Positions 42,368 to 51,437 of a stretch of DNA of 51,497 nucleotides are shown piece by piece. This DNA is from an uncultured Bacteroidia bacterium (GTDB lineage: Bacteria > Bacteroidota > Bacteroidia > Bacteroidales > Prolixibacteraceae), in NCBI GenBank assembly GCA_903904515.1, contig CAIVCR010000044.1, forward strand, positions 1 to 51,497, read 5' to 3'. The notes below the pieces were generated by a model that saw only the letters and a list, made by a program, of their open reading frames with translations, made no database searches and was not told where the DNA came from. The stretch's first letter is position 1, and the number at the start of each line of letters is the position of its first letter. A program made the translations under genes and the position numbers.

Positions 42368-44539
42368 CTATTCACTTATGAAATTGAATTTTACACTTCC
42401 AAAATTATCCGGTTTGCCTTTTTCCGCTTTTGCTACGACCCCATTCATTTTGCCCTTTTTGTCTGAAGTCACCTTAATCTCGCGCCATGAAAATGCCCCT
42501 TTCTCATAATCGAAAGTCTCCCCGTCATCATCATACAATTTAAAGGAGCCCTCTTTGTTCCCGTAAAAACGGATAATCAGATTGTTTTTATCACCCGATT
42601 TGAGTGATATCCGATCGGTTTCAAACATCGGGATAATCCCTCCATCTTTCACATAAACAGGGATTTGATCTAATCCTGGGAGAGCCGTGATCACTTCACC
42701 TTCACCCGCGAGCCGACCTGTATAGAAGTCGTACCATTTACCTTTGGGAAGTACAACCTTCCGCTCGGTTTCGCCGGTAAAGAGTGGTGCAACAAGCAGG
42801 TTATCCCCCACCATAAACTGATCTTTCATCTCCTGACGGGTCGCTTCGGCATACGGATTTTCGGTTGAACTCAACTTCCCTTCCACTTTGGCGACAACCG
42901 CAGTAAAACCATCAAGCAGGTTCATCGCACGCATAGGGGGTCTTCCATAAAAAGCATACTCTGCAAAGCATGTATAAATATACGGGATCAATTGCATCCG
43001 GAGTTTGGCCACATCGGCTACCTGTTTTTCAACTTCGGGGAACGACCATGGCTTCGTTCCATCCGACCAGGCATTGAGCATCGCCAGTGGTGAAAAGCAA
43101 ACTGTCTGCATCCGGCGTAACCACTCCTCAGCAGTTGGCGAACTCCGCACTTCAGGCGTCCAAAGAACACCAATAAATGAACTGTTTATCAAAGCAGTAA
43201 TAAAATCACGGTGGCTGTAATAATCGTTGTAAATCACATACGGGAAAGAGCATCCGCCGGCATTTGATGCCCTCACTAGCCCATAGGTCCTCCTGTTTTG
43301 TTCCCTGTAAAGCTGAGTAGTCATCTTCTGCATCATCACGCCATAGAGCTGGCGCATCTGCTCTGCAGGAATATTGGAGGGGAATCTCGCCACATCAGGC
43401 CAGAGCCAGCCATCGAAACCATCATTCTCATCCATCTTAAAACCGCTGACGCCGATATCCAGCTGATGCTTCCTGAGATGATCCCCAATGATTTTATTCA
43501 CTTCAGGCAACCCGTAATCGGGAATATAACCGCTCCACACAGTATACGAAGCAGTAAATGGTTTGAGTTTTTTGATCAGTTCCGATTCGGGCGAAATATA
43601 GGGATTCATCCAAAGATTGGTCTGTACCCCCTGATCTTTAAGCTGTGCCACAAATTTAGCCGGGTCGGGGAAACGCCCTTTATCCCATTCGTAAGTACAT
43701 GGATAGGATTTGCTTTGCCAGCCCGGCTCCAGTCCGATGACAGAGAGGGGAAACTGATGCTTTTTAAATTCTTTAACCTCATTGATGACCAGGCTATCTG
43801 AATAAAGTGTTGGAGTACGGTGCCAAAATCCCAGGCCCCATTTGGGTGGAAGCGTACCACCCCCATTGTAAAGATTAAACCGGCTAACTGCATCCAGAGT
43901 TGTCGGACCACCAAAAACCACAATTTCAACCCCTTCGGCAGGGATCAGAACTGAAACATTATCCGAGTAAGGCTGTGAAGTCCAGGATTTATCGGTATTA
44001 CGATCCCTGGCATCCATAGCAACTTTGCTATCCTTTTGAACAGCCGTGCCAACCCAAAGGTCGATATAGCGTGCCGAATTGATAAATACTCCGTATCCCT
44101 TCGAAGAAACATAGAATGGAACCGGTGCATGACTGCGGCCATTATCGGTTCCGTTGTAATGATCCATATGGAGACGCAGAATCCGTCCACGCTGCTCAAC
44201 TGTTTGGAAGTTTAATCCCAGACCAAAGATCTGTTCTCCCAAATCCAGGGGAAATTTAAGATAAGTCTTACCGTCAAAGACAGTTGCCTTAATCTCATTT
44301 TCTGAAAGTGGAAACGGTACATCAGCCATTGCGTTAATAGCATCCAACTTTGGTTTTACGCCGGAAACGGTGGTGAAATTAACTGCTTCAGGCTGGCCCG
44401 CACCTGCAACCCAGACACCGGAAGATTTTTTGGTCCAGTGCAATGTTTGATCCTGAGCGTTTGACTTAGTCGGCAATGACAACACACCGATCAAAAGAAA
44501 GATGATTTGCCAATTAATTACAGTTCTTCTTTTCAACAT
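42368..44539 (-). CDS. GH31-family glycoside hydrolase
   Basis: 723 residues with a signal peptide (LLIGVLSLPTKSNAQ). GH31 enzymes cleave terminal alpha-linked sugars with retention. The N-terminal beta-sandwich has FGLGLNFQTVEQRGR, the barrel has PPKWGLGFWHRTPTLYSDS and LSVIGLEPGWQSKSYP, and the nucleophile region is GFKMDENDGFDGW with Asp370. The C-terminal DUF5110-like part has IIRFYGNKEGSFKLYDDDGE. The KMDEN form differs from both the WxDMNE of alpha-glucosidases and the KTDFGE of alpha-xylosidases, so specificity is open. First gene of a group with sulfatase and GH92. Confidence 0.9.
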   Translation of the reverse strand: MLKRRTVINWQIIFLLIGVLSLPTKSNAQDQTLHWTKKSSGVWVAGAGQPEAVNFTTVSGVKPKLDAINAMADVPFPLSENEIKATVFDGKTYLKFPLDLGEQIFGLGLNFQTVEQRGRILRLHMDHYNGTDNGRSHAPVPFYVSSKGYGVFINSARYIDLWVGTAVQKDSKVAMDARDRNTDKSWTSQPYSDNVSVLIPAEGVEIVVFGGPTTLDAVSRFNLYNGGGTLPPKWGLGFWHRTPTLYSDSLVINEVKEFKKHQFPLSVIGLEPGWQSKSYPCTYEWDKGRFPDPAKFVAQLKDQGVQTNLWMNPYISPESELIKKLKPFTASYTVWSGYIPDYGLPEVNKIIGDHLRKHQLDIGVSGFKMDENDGFDGWLWPDVARFPSNIPAEQMRQLYGVMMQKMTTQLYREQNRRTYGLVRASNAGGCSFPYVIYNDYYSHRDFITALINSSFIGVLWTPEVRSSPTAEEWLRRMQTVCFSPLAMLNAWSDGTKPWSFPEVEKQVADVAKLRMQLIPYIYTCFAEYAFYGRPPMRAMNLLDGFTAVVAKVEGKLSSTENPYAEATRQEMKDQFMVGDNLLVAPLFTGETERKVVLPKGKWYDFYTGRLAGEGEVITALPGLDQIPVYVKDGGIIPMFETDRISLKSGDKNNLIIRFYGNKEGSFKLYDDDGETFDYEKGAFSWREIKVTSDKKGKMNGVVAKAEKGKPDNFGSVKFNFISE

Positions 44540-44567
44540 TGGTAATAAGTTAGAGTTTTAGTTTCGC

Positions 44568-44628
44568 AAAAAAGCCATGATTAAAATATCGCCATTCAGG
44601 AATGAAAATACAATAATCATGGCTTTTT
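44568..44628 (-). terminator. Terminator of the RND efflux operon
   Basis: A perfect 15-bp inverted repeat (AAAAAGCCATGATTA at 44569-44583, complement at 44614-44628) with a 30-nt loop is followed on the minus strand by a T-run. It lies 46 nt after the RND stop codon and before the GH31 gene. Confidence 0.72.
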
Positions 44629-44673
44629 AATCAAACCATTAAAGAAACAAATTATCCTGAAATAAACTTACAT

Positions 44674-47600
44674 TTAGTTCTGATTTAATAATTTAATCCT
44701 TTTCAGATTCTTTTTACGTTTGAATCTTAACCTTACGACGTAGTCCATATAATACAATGCAGGAACAAATATCAGGGTAAGGAAGGTTGCAAAGCTAAGA
44801 CCGAAAATAATAGTCCAGGCCAGCGGTCCCCAGAAGGCAACATTATCACCTCCAAAGTAGATATGAGGATTCAATTCGGTAAACAAGGTTACGAAATTGA
44901 TGTTCATTCCAACTGCAAGCGGAATCAGACCCAGCATTGTTGCAGCTGCAGTTAACACTACCGGCGTAATACGGGTCCTGCCTGCCTCAATGATCGCCTC
45001 ACGGGTTTTATACCCCCTTTTCATCATCACATCGCAAAACTCGACAATCAGAATCCCGTTTCGAACCACAATACCACCGAGGGCAACAATTCCCAGTCCG
45101 GTCATCATAATCACAAGATCCATCCGGAATATAATCACCCCAAGCAAGACTCCTATAATACTAAATATCACCTCACTAAGTATGATAATTGTTTTACTGA
45201 TCGATCCAAACTGAGTAATAAGGATAAAGAAAATAATCCCCAAAGCAATGATCATTGCTTTCATGAGGAATGCTGATGTCTCATTCTGATCCTCCTGCTC
45301 ACCTGTAAGTTTAAATTCTGTTCCCTGATGCACACTAAACTTTGCTGCTTCCTGCTTGATCCGTGGAACAATATCGTTAGCAGAAAAGCCTGAAAGGACG
45401 TTTGAGAATACTGTAATTACCCGTTTCTGATTTAACCTTTTGATCCCGGCATACGATGTTGAGTAATTTATTTTGGCAACGGTTGACAATGGAATGCTTT
45501 TCAACAATCCGGTATTCATATCGCGGTAGGTTATCTGTAGATTGATCAGGGCATTGATGTTATCCCTGGTGACTTTATGATAACGCAGTGTGATCGGATA
45601 CTCGTCTTCATCCTGTTTGAATTTTGAAACCTCCTTACCGAAAAGGGCTGTTCTGATTTCCATACCAATCTGACCGGTTGATACCCCTTGTCGCAAAGCC
45701 CGTTCACGATCAATATCAATGATTATTTCAGGTGAATTCATCTCAAAATCTGTTTTCAGCTCTTCGACACCAGGAATCCTTAATGAATCGATATAATCCC
45801 TGAATGCATTGGCATCCGCGATCAGATTTTCAAGATTTTGGCTGGTGACCTCAATATTGATTGGCTTTCCGGTAGGTGGGCCATTGCCATTCTTATCAAC
45901 AGTAATTTCGGCTCCGGGAATATTTCCAACACCAGCCCTTATCATCTCCATATATTTGGTCGATGAAATACCTGTTCGGCGTAATTTATTTTCAATAAAA
46001 TTTACTGAAATCTTTCCCTTGTTAAACGGCTTTCCTGCAGTTGTGAACCCTTGTTCTTCAACACCAATTGTAACATTTGAGATAATGGACTCAACATCCT
46101 TGTTATTTTTCCCAATAACCTGATAAACCCTTTTTTCAACAATCTTCGTGACACTATCTGTTACTACCTGGTCGGTACCACCTGGCATCTTAATATATAC
46201 ATAGACATTATTCGGGTCATTATTGGGGAAAAACAGCACCTTAGGTTTTACGATTCCGGTAAGGAAAATAGTAAAGAAGAACAATGCGATCATAAAGCCA
46301 AGCATCCACAACGCCCGTCTACCAACAAGTACCCATCGGATAGTGTGCACATACCTATCCATAAATGAAGGCCATAATTTCTCCTGGAAACCTTTGATCC
46401 AAAAGCGTATGGCATATTCATAAGCAACCACCATAAGAATTGCGAACATCAGGAAGTTGGCAAGACCAAACATCTTAAAGGCATAGAATATCAATGCAAA
46501 TCCAAATACTACAAGCAGGTATTTCCTGGTCTTTTTCCAAAGCGTTTTGGTATCAGCCTCTGCATCATATTCGTGCTGCATAAATGAAACAGCAAACACA
46601 GGATTAAAAATATAGGCTACAAAAAGCGATGCAAACAATGTAATAATAAGTGTTACGGGAAGATAATGCATAAACTGCCCAACAATACCCGGCCAGAATG
46701 CTAATGGGAAGAATGGTGCCAGCGTTGTTAATGTACCTGACAAAATCGGCATAAAGACCTCTCCTGCCGCCATTTTTGCCGCGACCTTTATATCGGGGTT
46801 ATTTCGATGGAGCCTGTGGGTATTCTCTATCACCACAATGGCATCATCGACCACAATTCCCAGGGCAAAAATAAACCCGAACATCACAATCATATTCATC
46901 GTGAATCCGATCCCCGGAAGAACAAGGTAGGCAACAGCCATCGAGAGTGGAACCGAAAGACCAACAAAAAAGGAGTTGGTGAAACCCATGAAAAACATCA
47001 AAACAATGGTCACCAGAATAAACCCGATGATAATCGTATTGTTAAGTTCTTCGAGTGTATTTCGTGTGAAAAGGCTTTGATCACCTGTAACGGTCATGGT
47101 CAGATCGGTCGGAAACTCTTTCCCGGTAAGTTCATTATCAAGAATATTCTTGATATGGTCGGAGGCATCCAACAAGTTGGCGCCACTCTTCTTAATTACA
47201 TTTAAAGTAATCACATTATTCCCGTCAAGGCGGGCAAAACTCTCCTGCTCCTTAAAGTCATCCTTAACGTCAGCAAGATCACTCAACCGGATAAAAGCTC
47301 CGCTAGAAGAGTGAATAATGATATCCTTCAGTTGGTTAACCGTTTGAAACTGCCCCTTCAACCGAACTGTATTTTTCGTCCCGTTGGTGTTGATCGTTCC
47401 ACCCGAAATAGTAATATTCTCGCCTGCCACTGCCCGTTCAATATCGCTGAAAGTCACTTTTGCCGCCTGCATCTTGAAGATATCGGCCTCGATCTGGATT
47501 TCACGCTCCAGTGCACCAACAATATCCACGCGTGTAATCTCCTTCACCCCTTCAATCTTATCCTGGGCTATATCTGCAAACTTCTTCAGTTTATCGAGAC

Positions 47601-48075
47601 TATAATTCCCCGAAATATTGATGTACATGACAGGAAACTCCGAAATATCAATATCGAGCACCTGGGGCTGATCCGGTAAATCGTTCGGAAGATCTGTTTT
47701 TGATTTATCAACTGCATCCCTAACCCTTTGCTTGGCATCAGGGATCGATATCTTAGGATCAAATTCCACAATGATTGAGGAGAAATCGGGAACCGAGTTG
47801 CTGGTTATCTTCTTAACATCACCCAGCGATTTAAGCTGTTTTTCGATCGGACGGGTCACCAGATTCTCAATGTCTTCGGGTGAAGTTCCCGGATACGGGG
47901 TATTTACAACGATATACGGAATAATAACCTGAGGAAACTGCTCCTTTGGGATTAAAATGTAGTTCATAAGTCCCAGAATGGAGATCAAAAACGCAAGTAC
48001 ATAAATACTGGTTTTGTTATCGATAGCCCAACTCGTCGGGAAGAACTCTTTTATTTTATGTTTACTTTTTGACAT
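44674..48075 (-). CDS. RND efflux transporter permease (AcrB/HAE1 type)
   Basis: 1133 residues, about 90 more than typical AcrB. The inner-membrane pump exchanges protons for substrate export. The N-terminus has IPKEQFPQVIIPYIVVNTPY and PGTSPEDIENLVTRPIEKQL; membrane segment 4 has the proton-relay pair in LGIVVDDAIVVIENTHRL; late segments have GIVVRNGILIVEF. Between membrane segments 6 and 7, at about residues 500-580, an insertion adds two hydrophobic stretches (YLLVVFGFALIFYAFKMF and ANFLMFAILMVVAYEYAI). The MFP gene lies 19 nt upstream. Substrate is unknown. Confidence 0.94.
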   Translation of the reverse strand: MSKSKHKIKEFFPTSWAIDNKTSIYVLAFLISILGLMNYILIPKEQFPQVIIPYIVVNTPYPGTSPEDIENLVTRPIEKQLKSLGDVKKITSNSVPDFSSIIVEFDPKISIPDAKQRVRDAVDKSKTDLPNDLPDQPQVLDIDISEFPVMYINISGNYSLDKLKKFADIAQDKIEGVKEITRVDIVGALEREIQIEADIFKMQAAKVTFSDIERAVAGENITISGGTINTNGTKNTVRLKGQFQTVNQLKDIIIHSSSGAFIRLSDLADVKDDFKEQESFARLDGNNVITLNVIKKSGANLLDASDHIKNILDNELTGKEFPTDLTMTVTGDQSLFTRNTLEELNNTIIIGFILVTIVLMFFMGFTNSFFVGLSVPLSMAVAYLVLPGIGFTMNMIVMFGFIFALGIVVDDAIVVIENTHRLHRNNPDIKVAAKMAAGEVFMPILSGTLTTLAPFFPLAFWPGIVGQFMHYLPVTLIITLFASLFVAYIFNPVFAVSFMQHEYDAEADTKTLWKKTRKYLLVVFGFALIFYAFKMFGLANFLMFAILMVVAYEYAIRFWIKGFQEKLWPSFMDRYVHTIRWVLVGRRALWMLGFMIALFFFTIFLTGIVKPKVLFFPNNDPNNVYVYIKMPGGTDQVVTDSVTKIVEKRVYQVIGKNNKDVESIISNVTIGVEEQGFTTAGKPFNKGKISVNFIENKLRRTGISSTKYMEMIRAGVGNIPGAEITVDKNGNGPPTGKPINIEVTSQNLENLIADANAFRDYIDSLRIPGVEELKTDFEMNSPEIIIDIDRERALRQGVSTGQIGMEIRTALFGKEVSKFKQDEDEYPITLRYHKVTRDNINALINLQITYRDMNTGLLKSIPLSTVAKINYSTSYAGIKRLNQKRVITVFSNVLSGFSANDIVPRIKQEAAKFSVHQGTEFKLTGEQEDQNETSAFLMKAMIIALGIIFFILITQFGSISKTIIILSEVIFSIIGVLLGVIIFRMDLVIMMTGLGIVALGGIVVRNGILIVEFCDVMMKRGYKTREAIIEAGRTRITPVVLTAAATMLGLIPLAVGMNINFVTLFTELNPHIYFGGDNVAFWGPLAWTIIFGLSFATFLTLIFVPALYYMDYVVRLRFKRKKNLKRIKLLNQN

Positions 48076-48094
48076 AACTAAAAATTAAATCAGG

Positions 48095-49213
48095 TTAATA
48101 GGTGATTTGTACGCCCTCGTTGAGGCTTTGAAAACCAGCTGTTATAACTTTATCTCCCTCTGTCAGCCCATCAAGGATTTCGGCTGATCCGTTATAATCC
48201 ATTCCCTGCTTAACGACACGACGTGTGGCGATGTTCTGGTTATTCTTTTGAACTGCCAAATAGACAAACTTTCCCTCCTTATTGCTCTGGATAAAGTTCA
48301 CCGGAATACAAAAGGCCTTTTCGTTCGTGTAATCCTTAATCTTAACGTAGGCAATCATGTTGGCACGAAGTTGAACCTCATGCGATTGTATTTTGCACTC
48401 TACCTGAAAAGTACGGTTGGTCGGATCAATAAAATTACTGGTGAAAAACAGCGTACTTTCAAGCTCTTTTCCAATATCAGGAAACCTGACGATCACCTGA
48501 TTTCCGTTCTTAATTCTGGCAGCATAGTTTTCGGAAACATCTGCCTTTATTTTTGCCACGTTCATATTGATTACACGGATAGCTGATGTGGGAACTCCAG
48601 GAGAAGCCATCTGTCCAACTTTCAGAGGAACACTTTCAACAGTTCCCGCAATCGGGGATATAATTTTGGACATATCGATTTGACCCTGAAGTGTCTTAAT
48701 TTTATTCTCGAGCGCTTCCTTGTTTGTTTTAGCCTGAAGGAACTGAACTTCACTGCCGATATTCTTGTCCCAGAGTGCCTTCTGTTTTACGAAAAGACTA
48801 CTAACCAGGTCAAGTTGAGTTTTTACTTCATCGAGTGATTGTTTTAATACTGCCGCATCAAGCTCTGCAAGTATCTGCCCCTTTTTAACGTTTGTACCCT
48901 CGGTAACATAAACAGCTGTAACAATTCCATTGACCTGCGGGCTTACGGCAACATTTTGGTCACCATCAACAACACCCTGAACTTCAACATAATGGTTGAA
49001 AACACAATTGGTAACAGGTTGCACCTTTACCGGAATCGATTTTACTTCGGAGGGACTCCCGCCGGGATTAACCTCTGCTTCGAGCGTTGCAATCTTAACA
49101 GCTAACTCATCGTGCTGAACTTTTAGTTTTCCCAATTCCACCTTCTTATCAGTTGCATTGCCGCATGAACTCAGGATGGCTGCGATTGCCAGCGTGTAAA
49201 TAATGTTTTTCAT
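48095..49213 (-). CDS. RND efflux membrane-fusion protein
   Basis: 372 residues from the ATG at 49213, which gives a lipoprotein signal (YTLAIAAILSSCGN); the frame extends upstream into tolC. A short N-terminal coiled coil (about 25-50) is followed by the lipoyl/hairpin region VSPQVNGIVTAVYVTEGTNV, KKGQILAELDAAVLKQSL, a helical hairpin and SPIAGTVESVPLKVGQ, then beta-barrel and membrane-proximal domains ending in TEGDKVITAGFQSLNEG. It links the pump to the outer-membrane channel. The gene is 7 nt from tolC and 19 nt from the pump gene. Confidence 0.93.
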   Translation of the reverse strand: MKNIIYTLAIAAILSSCGNATDKKVELGKLKVQHDELAVKIATLEAEVNPGGSPSEVKSIPVKVQPVTNCVFNHYVEVQGVVDGDQNVAVSPQVNGIVTAVYVTEGTNVKKGQILAELDAAVLKQSLDEVKTQLDLVSSLFVKQKALWDKNIGSEVQFLQAKTNKEALENKIKTLQGQIDMSKIISPIAGTVESVPLKVGQMASPGVPTSAIRVINMNVAKIKADVSENYAARIKNGNQVIVRFPDIGKELESTLFFTSNFIDPTNRTFQVECKIQSHEVQLRANMIAYVKIKDYTNEKAFCIPVNFIQSNKEGKFVYLAVQKNNQNIATRRVVKQGMDYNGSAEILDGLTEGDKVITAGFQSLNEGVQITY

Positions 49214-49220
49214 ATACTTC

Positions 49221-50561
49221 TTATTTTGAGATTTTCTGATTGATATTGAATAATTTTTCGAGTTTGGTCCGCGCTCCAACAACGTCATATATACCTTGAT
49301 AATAGTTTGTCAGGTTACTCAGATATTGATTCTGAATCGTCATTAACTCCATACTTGACGAGATTCCCTGTTTGTATTTCTCAAGCGTACGTTGGTAAAT
49401 ATTGTCTGACAACTCCTTGCTTTTTTTCTGAATCTGAAATTTTTCAATTTTTGTACGTAAATCGTTCTGATATTGTGAAGACTGCATTAATAAGGTGTTA
49501 CCAACATAGAGTCTGTTGTTCGTCGCCTTTTCAAAAGTCATCCTTTTCTGTGACACAGTAGCCATTCGCTGTCCACTGCTAAAGATTGGGAGACTTAAGT
49601 TAATCCCAAAAACATTCTTGGGTGCGAAATCAAAAATTGGGGTTTTCCATTTCTCCTGATGGTTGTAAAATGCGTTGATAGTCGGGTAATAATTGGTGAT
49701 CTCCCTCCTTAAATCATATTTTGCAAGCAGCTCATTGGTCGACAGCAATTTGTATTCGACGTTTTTCTCCAGGATAAATGGCTCGCGTGCAAGAGTAGAA
49801 AGTTTTGTGACCTGCGTTTCTTCCATACCAAGCGGATCAGTAAGAACGATCCCGGTATTCTCAGAAAGACCCATGTGAATTTTTAATAGCCGTTTGCCCA
49901 TTTCAAGGTTATTATCAATCTGGGAAATGGCATTTACAATTGTATTTGCAGTCAGATCCAGCTGATCAACATCGGTCTTCTCAACAAACCCCTGTTTATA
50001 CATCTCCCTGATGTCTGAAGCAGTTTTGTTCACATTCTCAAGGTTTGCTTTTAACACTTTGCGGCTCTCCTCGCCAACCAGGATCATATAATACGTATTG
50101 GTCACCGACTCGTTAATTTCGAGAATTGATTTTTCAAGCGACTCTTCCGCAAGATTATAATAGACTTTCGAAGCCTTTAACCCAATCAGGTAAGCCCCGT
50201 TAAAGATCAGCTGTGAAACAGTAAGGTCATAAACAATATTCTGTTTAACACCAAGTTCGATTACAGCATCTGAAGCAGCTTTGGGATCGAAATTCGAAGC
50301 GGGCAATGTGGGTACCGTTGGAGTAAACTGGTACTTGGCTGTTCCGTCGACATGAGGTAACCCAATAGCCATTGTTTCCCATATTTTCTTCTGGGCACTC
50401 TTCAGATCAAGCTGTGAATTCCTGATCGTTAAATTGTTGGCCTGCGCTATTTTTAAGGCCTCATTTAGCGAAAGGCGAAGCGTATCCTGTGCCAAGCTGA
50501 TCTTTACCCCTCCAAAAGTGAGCAGGATCAACAAGATAATCTGACATTTCTTCAATAACAT
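49221..50561 (-). CDS. TolC-type outer-membrane efflux protein
   Basis: 446 residues with a signal peptide (IILLILLTFGGVKISLAQ). Two outer-membrane efflux protein repeats are visible: LSLNEALKIAQANNLTIRNS at the start of the first and the long helical parts ending in LEKYKQGISSSMELMTIQNQ of the second, here split as EKYKQGISSSMELMTI. The family forms a trimeric channel-tunnel across outer membrane and periplasm. It lies 12 nt after tetR and 7 nt before the MFP gene, so the four genes are one operon. Confidence 0.93.
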   Translation of the reverse strand: MLLKKCQIILLILLTFGGVKISLAQDTLRLSLNEALKIAQANNLTIRNSQLDLKSAQKKIWETMAIGLPHVDGTAKYQFTPTVPTLPASNFDPKAASDAVIELGVKQNIVYDLTVSQLIFNGAYLIGLKASKVYYNLAEESLEKSILEINESVTNTYYMILVGEESRKVLKANLENVNKTASDIREMYKQGFVEKTDVDQLDLTANTIVNAISQIDNNLEMGKRLLKIHMGLSENTGIVLTDPLGMEETQVTKLSTLAREPFILEKNVEYKLLSTNELLAKYDLRREITNYYPTINAFYNHQEKWKTPIFDFAPKNVFGINLSLPIFSSGQRMATVSQKRMTFEKATNNRLYVGNTLLMQSSQYQNDLRTKIEKFQIQKKSKELSDNIYQRTLEKYKQGISSSMELMTIQNQYLSNLTNYYQGIYDVVGARTKLEKLFNINQKISK

Positions 50562-50573
50562 CTTATTTAATTT

Positions 50574-51233
50574 TTAATTATTATTATTGTTTAACGATTC
50601 AATAATTTCCTTCTTCCTTTTTTCGAAATAGTCCACACCCTCAGGAGTTGAGATTGCACGGATATGGTTCTCAAACATTACCCTGAATAGTTCATCAAAG
50701 GTGACATTGGCTATTTTGCAGACTTCTGCATTCGTATGAACCTCGACCAGATAGTTCATATATATAGCAACAGCTGTTTCATTATTAAGATCCTGACGAT
50801 AAAAGCCCTCCATAATTCCCCGCTTCAGATTTAAAGTCATTGATCGTGAGATGATTGCTAACCGTTGATTATGAAACTCGTTATAAAGTGATTCGTAATA
50901 TTTCCTTAGCTCAAAAAGAATCATTGGATTAAACCGTTTCATCTCCTCATAGACCATGAGACTAACCTTAAAAAGTGTTTCAATGGCATTATCTGACTGG
51001 GAACCAAGGAGGTTCATTGACTCAACCCACTTTTTCTGATCATACTCAAAAAGCCTCGTAAGCAAATCTTCTTTACTCTTTACAAACCTGTAAAGGGTTT
51101 TTTTCGAAATACCCAACTTATGGCTTATATCATCCATATTGAGGTTCTTAATCCCAAATTCAAAAAACATCTCCTTGATCTGTTCCAGCATCTGTTCCAG
51201 CTTCTGTTCCTGGTTCTCTAATTCATTATCCAT
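50574..51233 (-). CDS. TetR-family regulator of the efflux operon
   Basis: 219 residues. The N-terminal helix-turn-helix is FGIKNLNMDDISHKLGISKK followed by TLYRFVKSKEDLLTRLFEYD. The C-terminal helical ligand domain is variable, as usual. It is the first gene of the TetR-TolC-MFP-RND operon, only 12 nt before tolC. A near-perfect palindrome directly beside its -7 element (51272-51301) makes autorepression with ligand-induced release likely. Confidence 0.92.
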   Translation of the reverse strand: MDNELENQEQKLEQMLEQIKEMFFEFGIKNLNMDDISHKLGISKKTLYRFVKSKEDLLTRLFEYDQKKWVESMNLLGSQSDNAIETLFKVSLMVYEEMKRFNPMILFELRKYYESLYNEFHNQRLAIISRSMTLNLKRGIMEGFYRQDLNNETAVAIYMNYLVEVHTNAEVCKIANVTFDELFRVMFENHIRAISTPEGVDYFEKRKKEIIESLNNNNN

Positions 51234-51264
51234 GTTTTATTTTCTTATCAATCTTAATCAATTG

Positions 51265-51301
51265 CAAAATTAGGAAACATTTTACACTTAAAACGTTTCC
51301 T
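51265..51301 (-). promoter_or_regulatory. Promoter and palindromic operator of the TetR-efflux operon
   Basis: On the minus strand TAATTTTG (51272-51265) fits the -7 consensus, 31 nt before the tetR ATG. Directly upstream, AGGAAACATTTTA (51272-51284) and TAAAACGTTTCCT (51289-51301) are complementary at 12 of 13 positions around a 4-nt spacer. A third, weaker half-site follows at 51308-51318. Binding here would block the promoter. Confidence 0.68.
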
Positions 51302-51437
51302 TAATGTTAAATGTTTCTAAAGTTTTCAATTTGGATTATTTTTATATCCTTTAAATTATACCTATATTCGCACCAAATGAAAAAATGACCTGAGAATCAT
51401 TATTAGATTTTTAGATTTAGTCAACTGTTAATCAGTT

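Noticed and set aside
43298..43801. 167-codon plus-strand frame inside the GH31 gene
   Set aside because: Antisense shadow of a well-supported GH31 coding region; no domain or signal.
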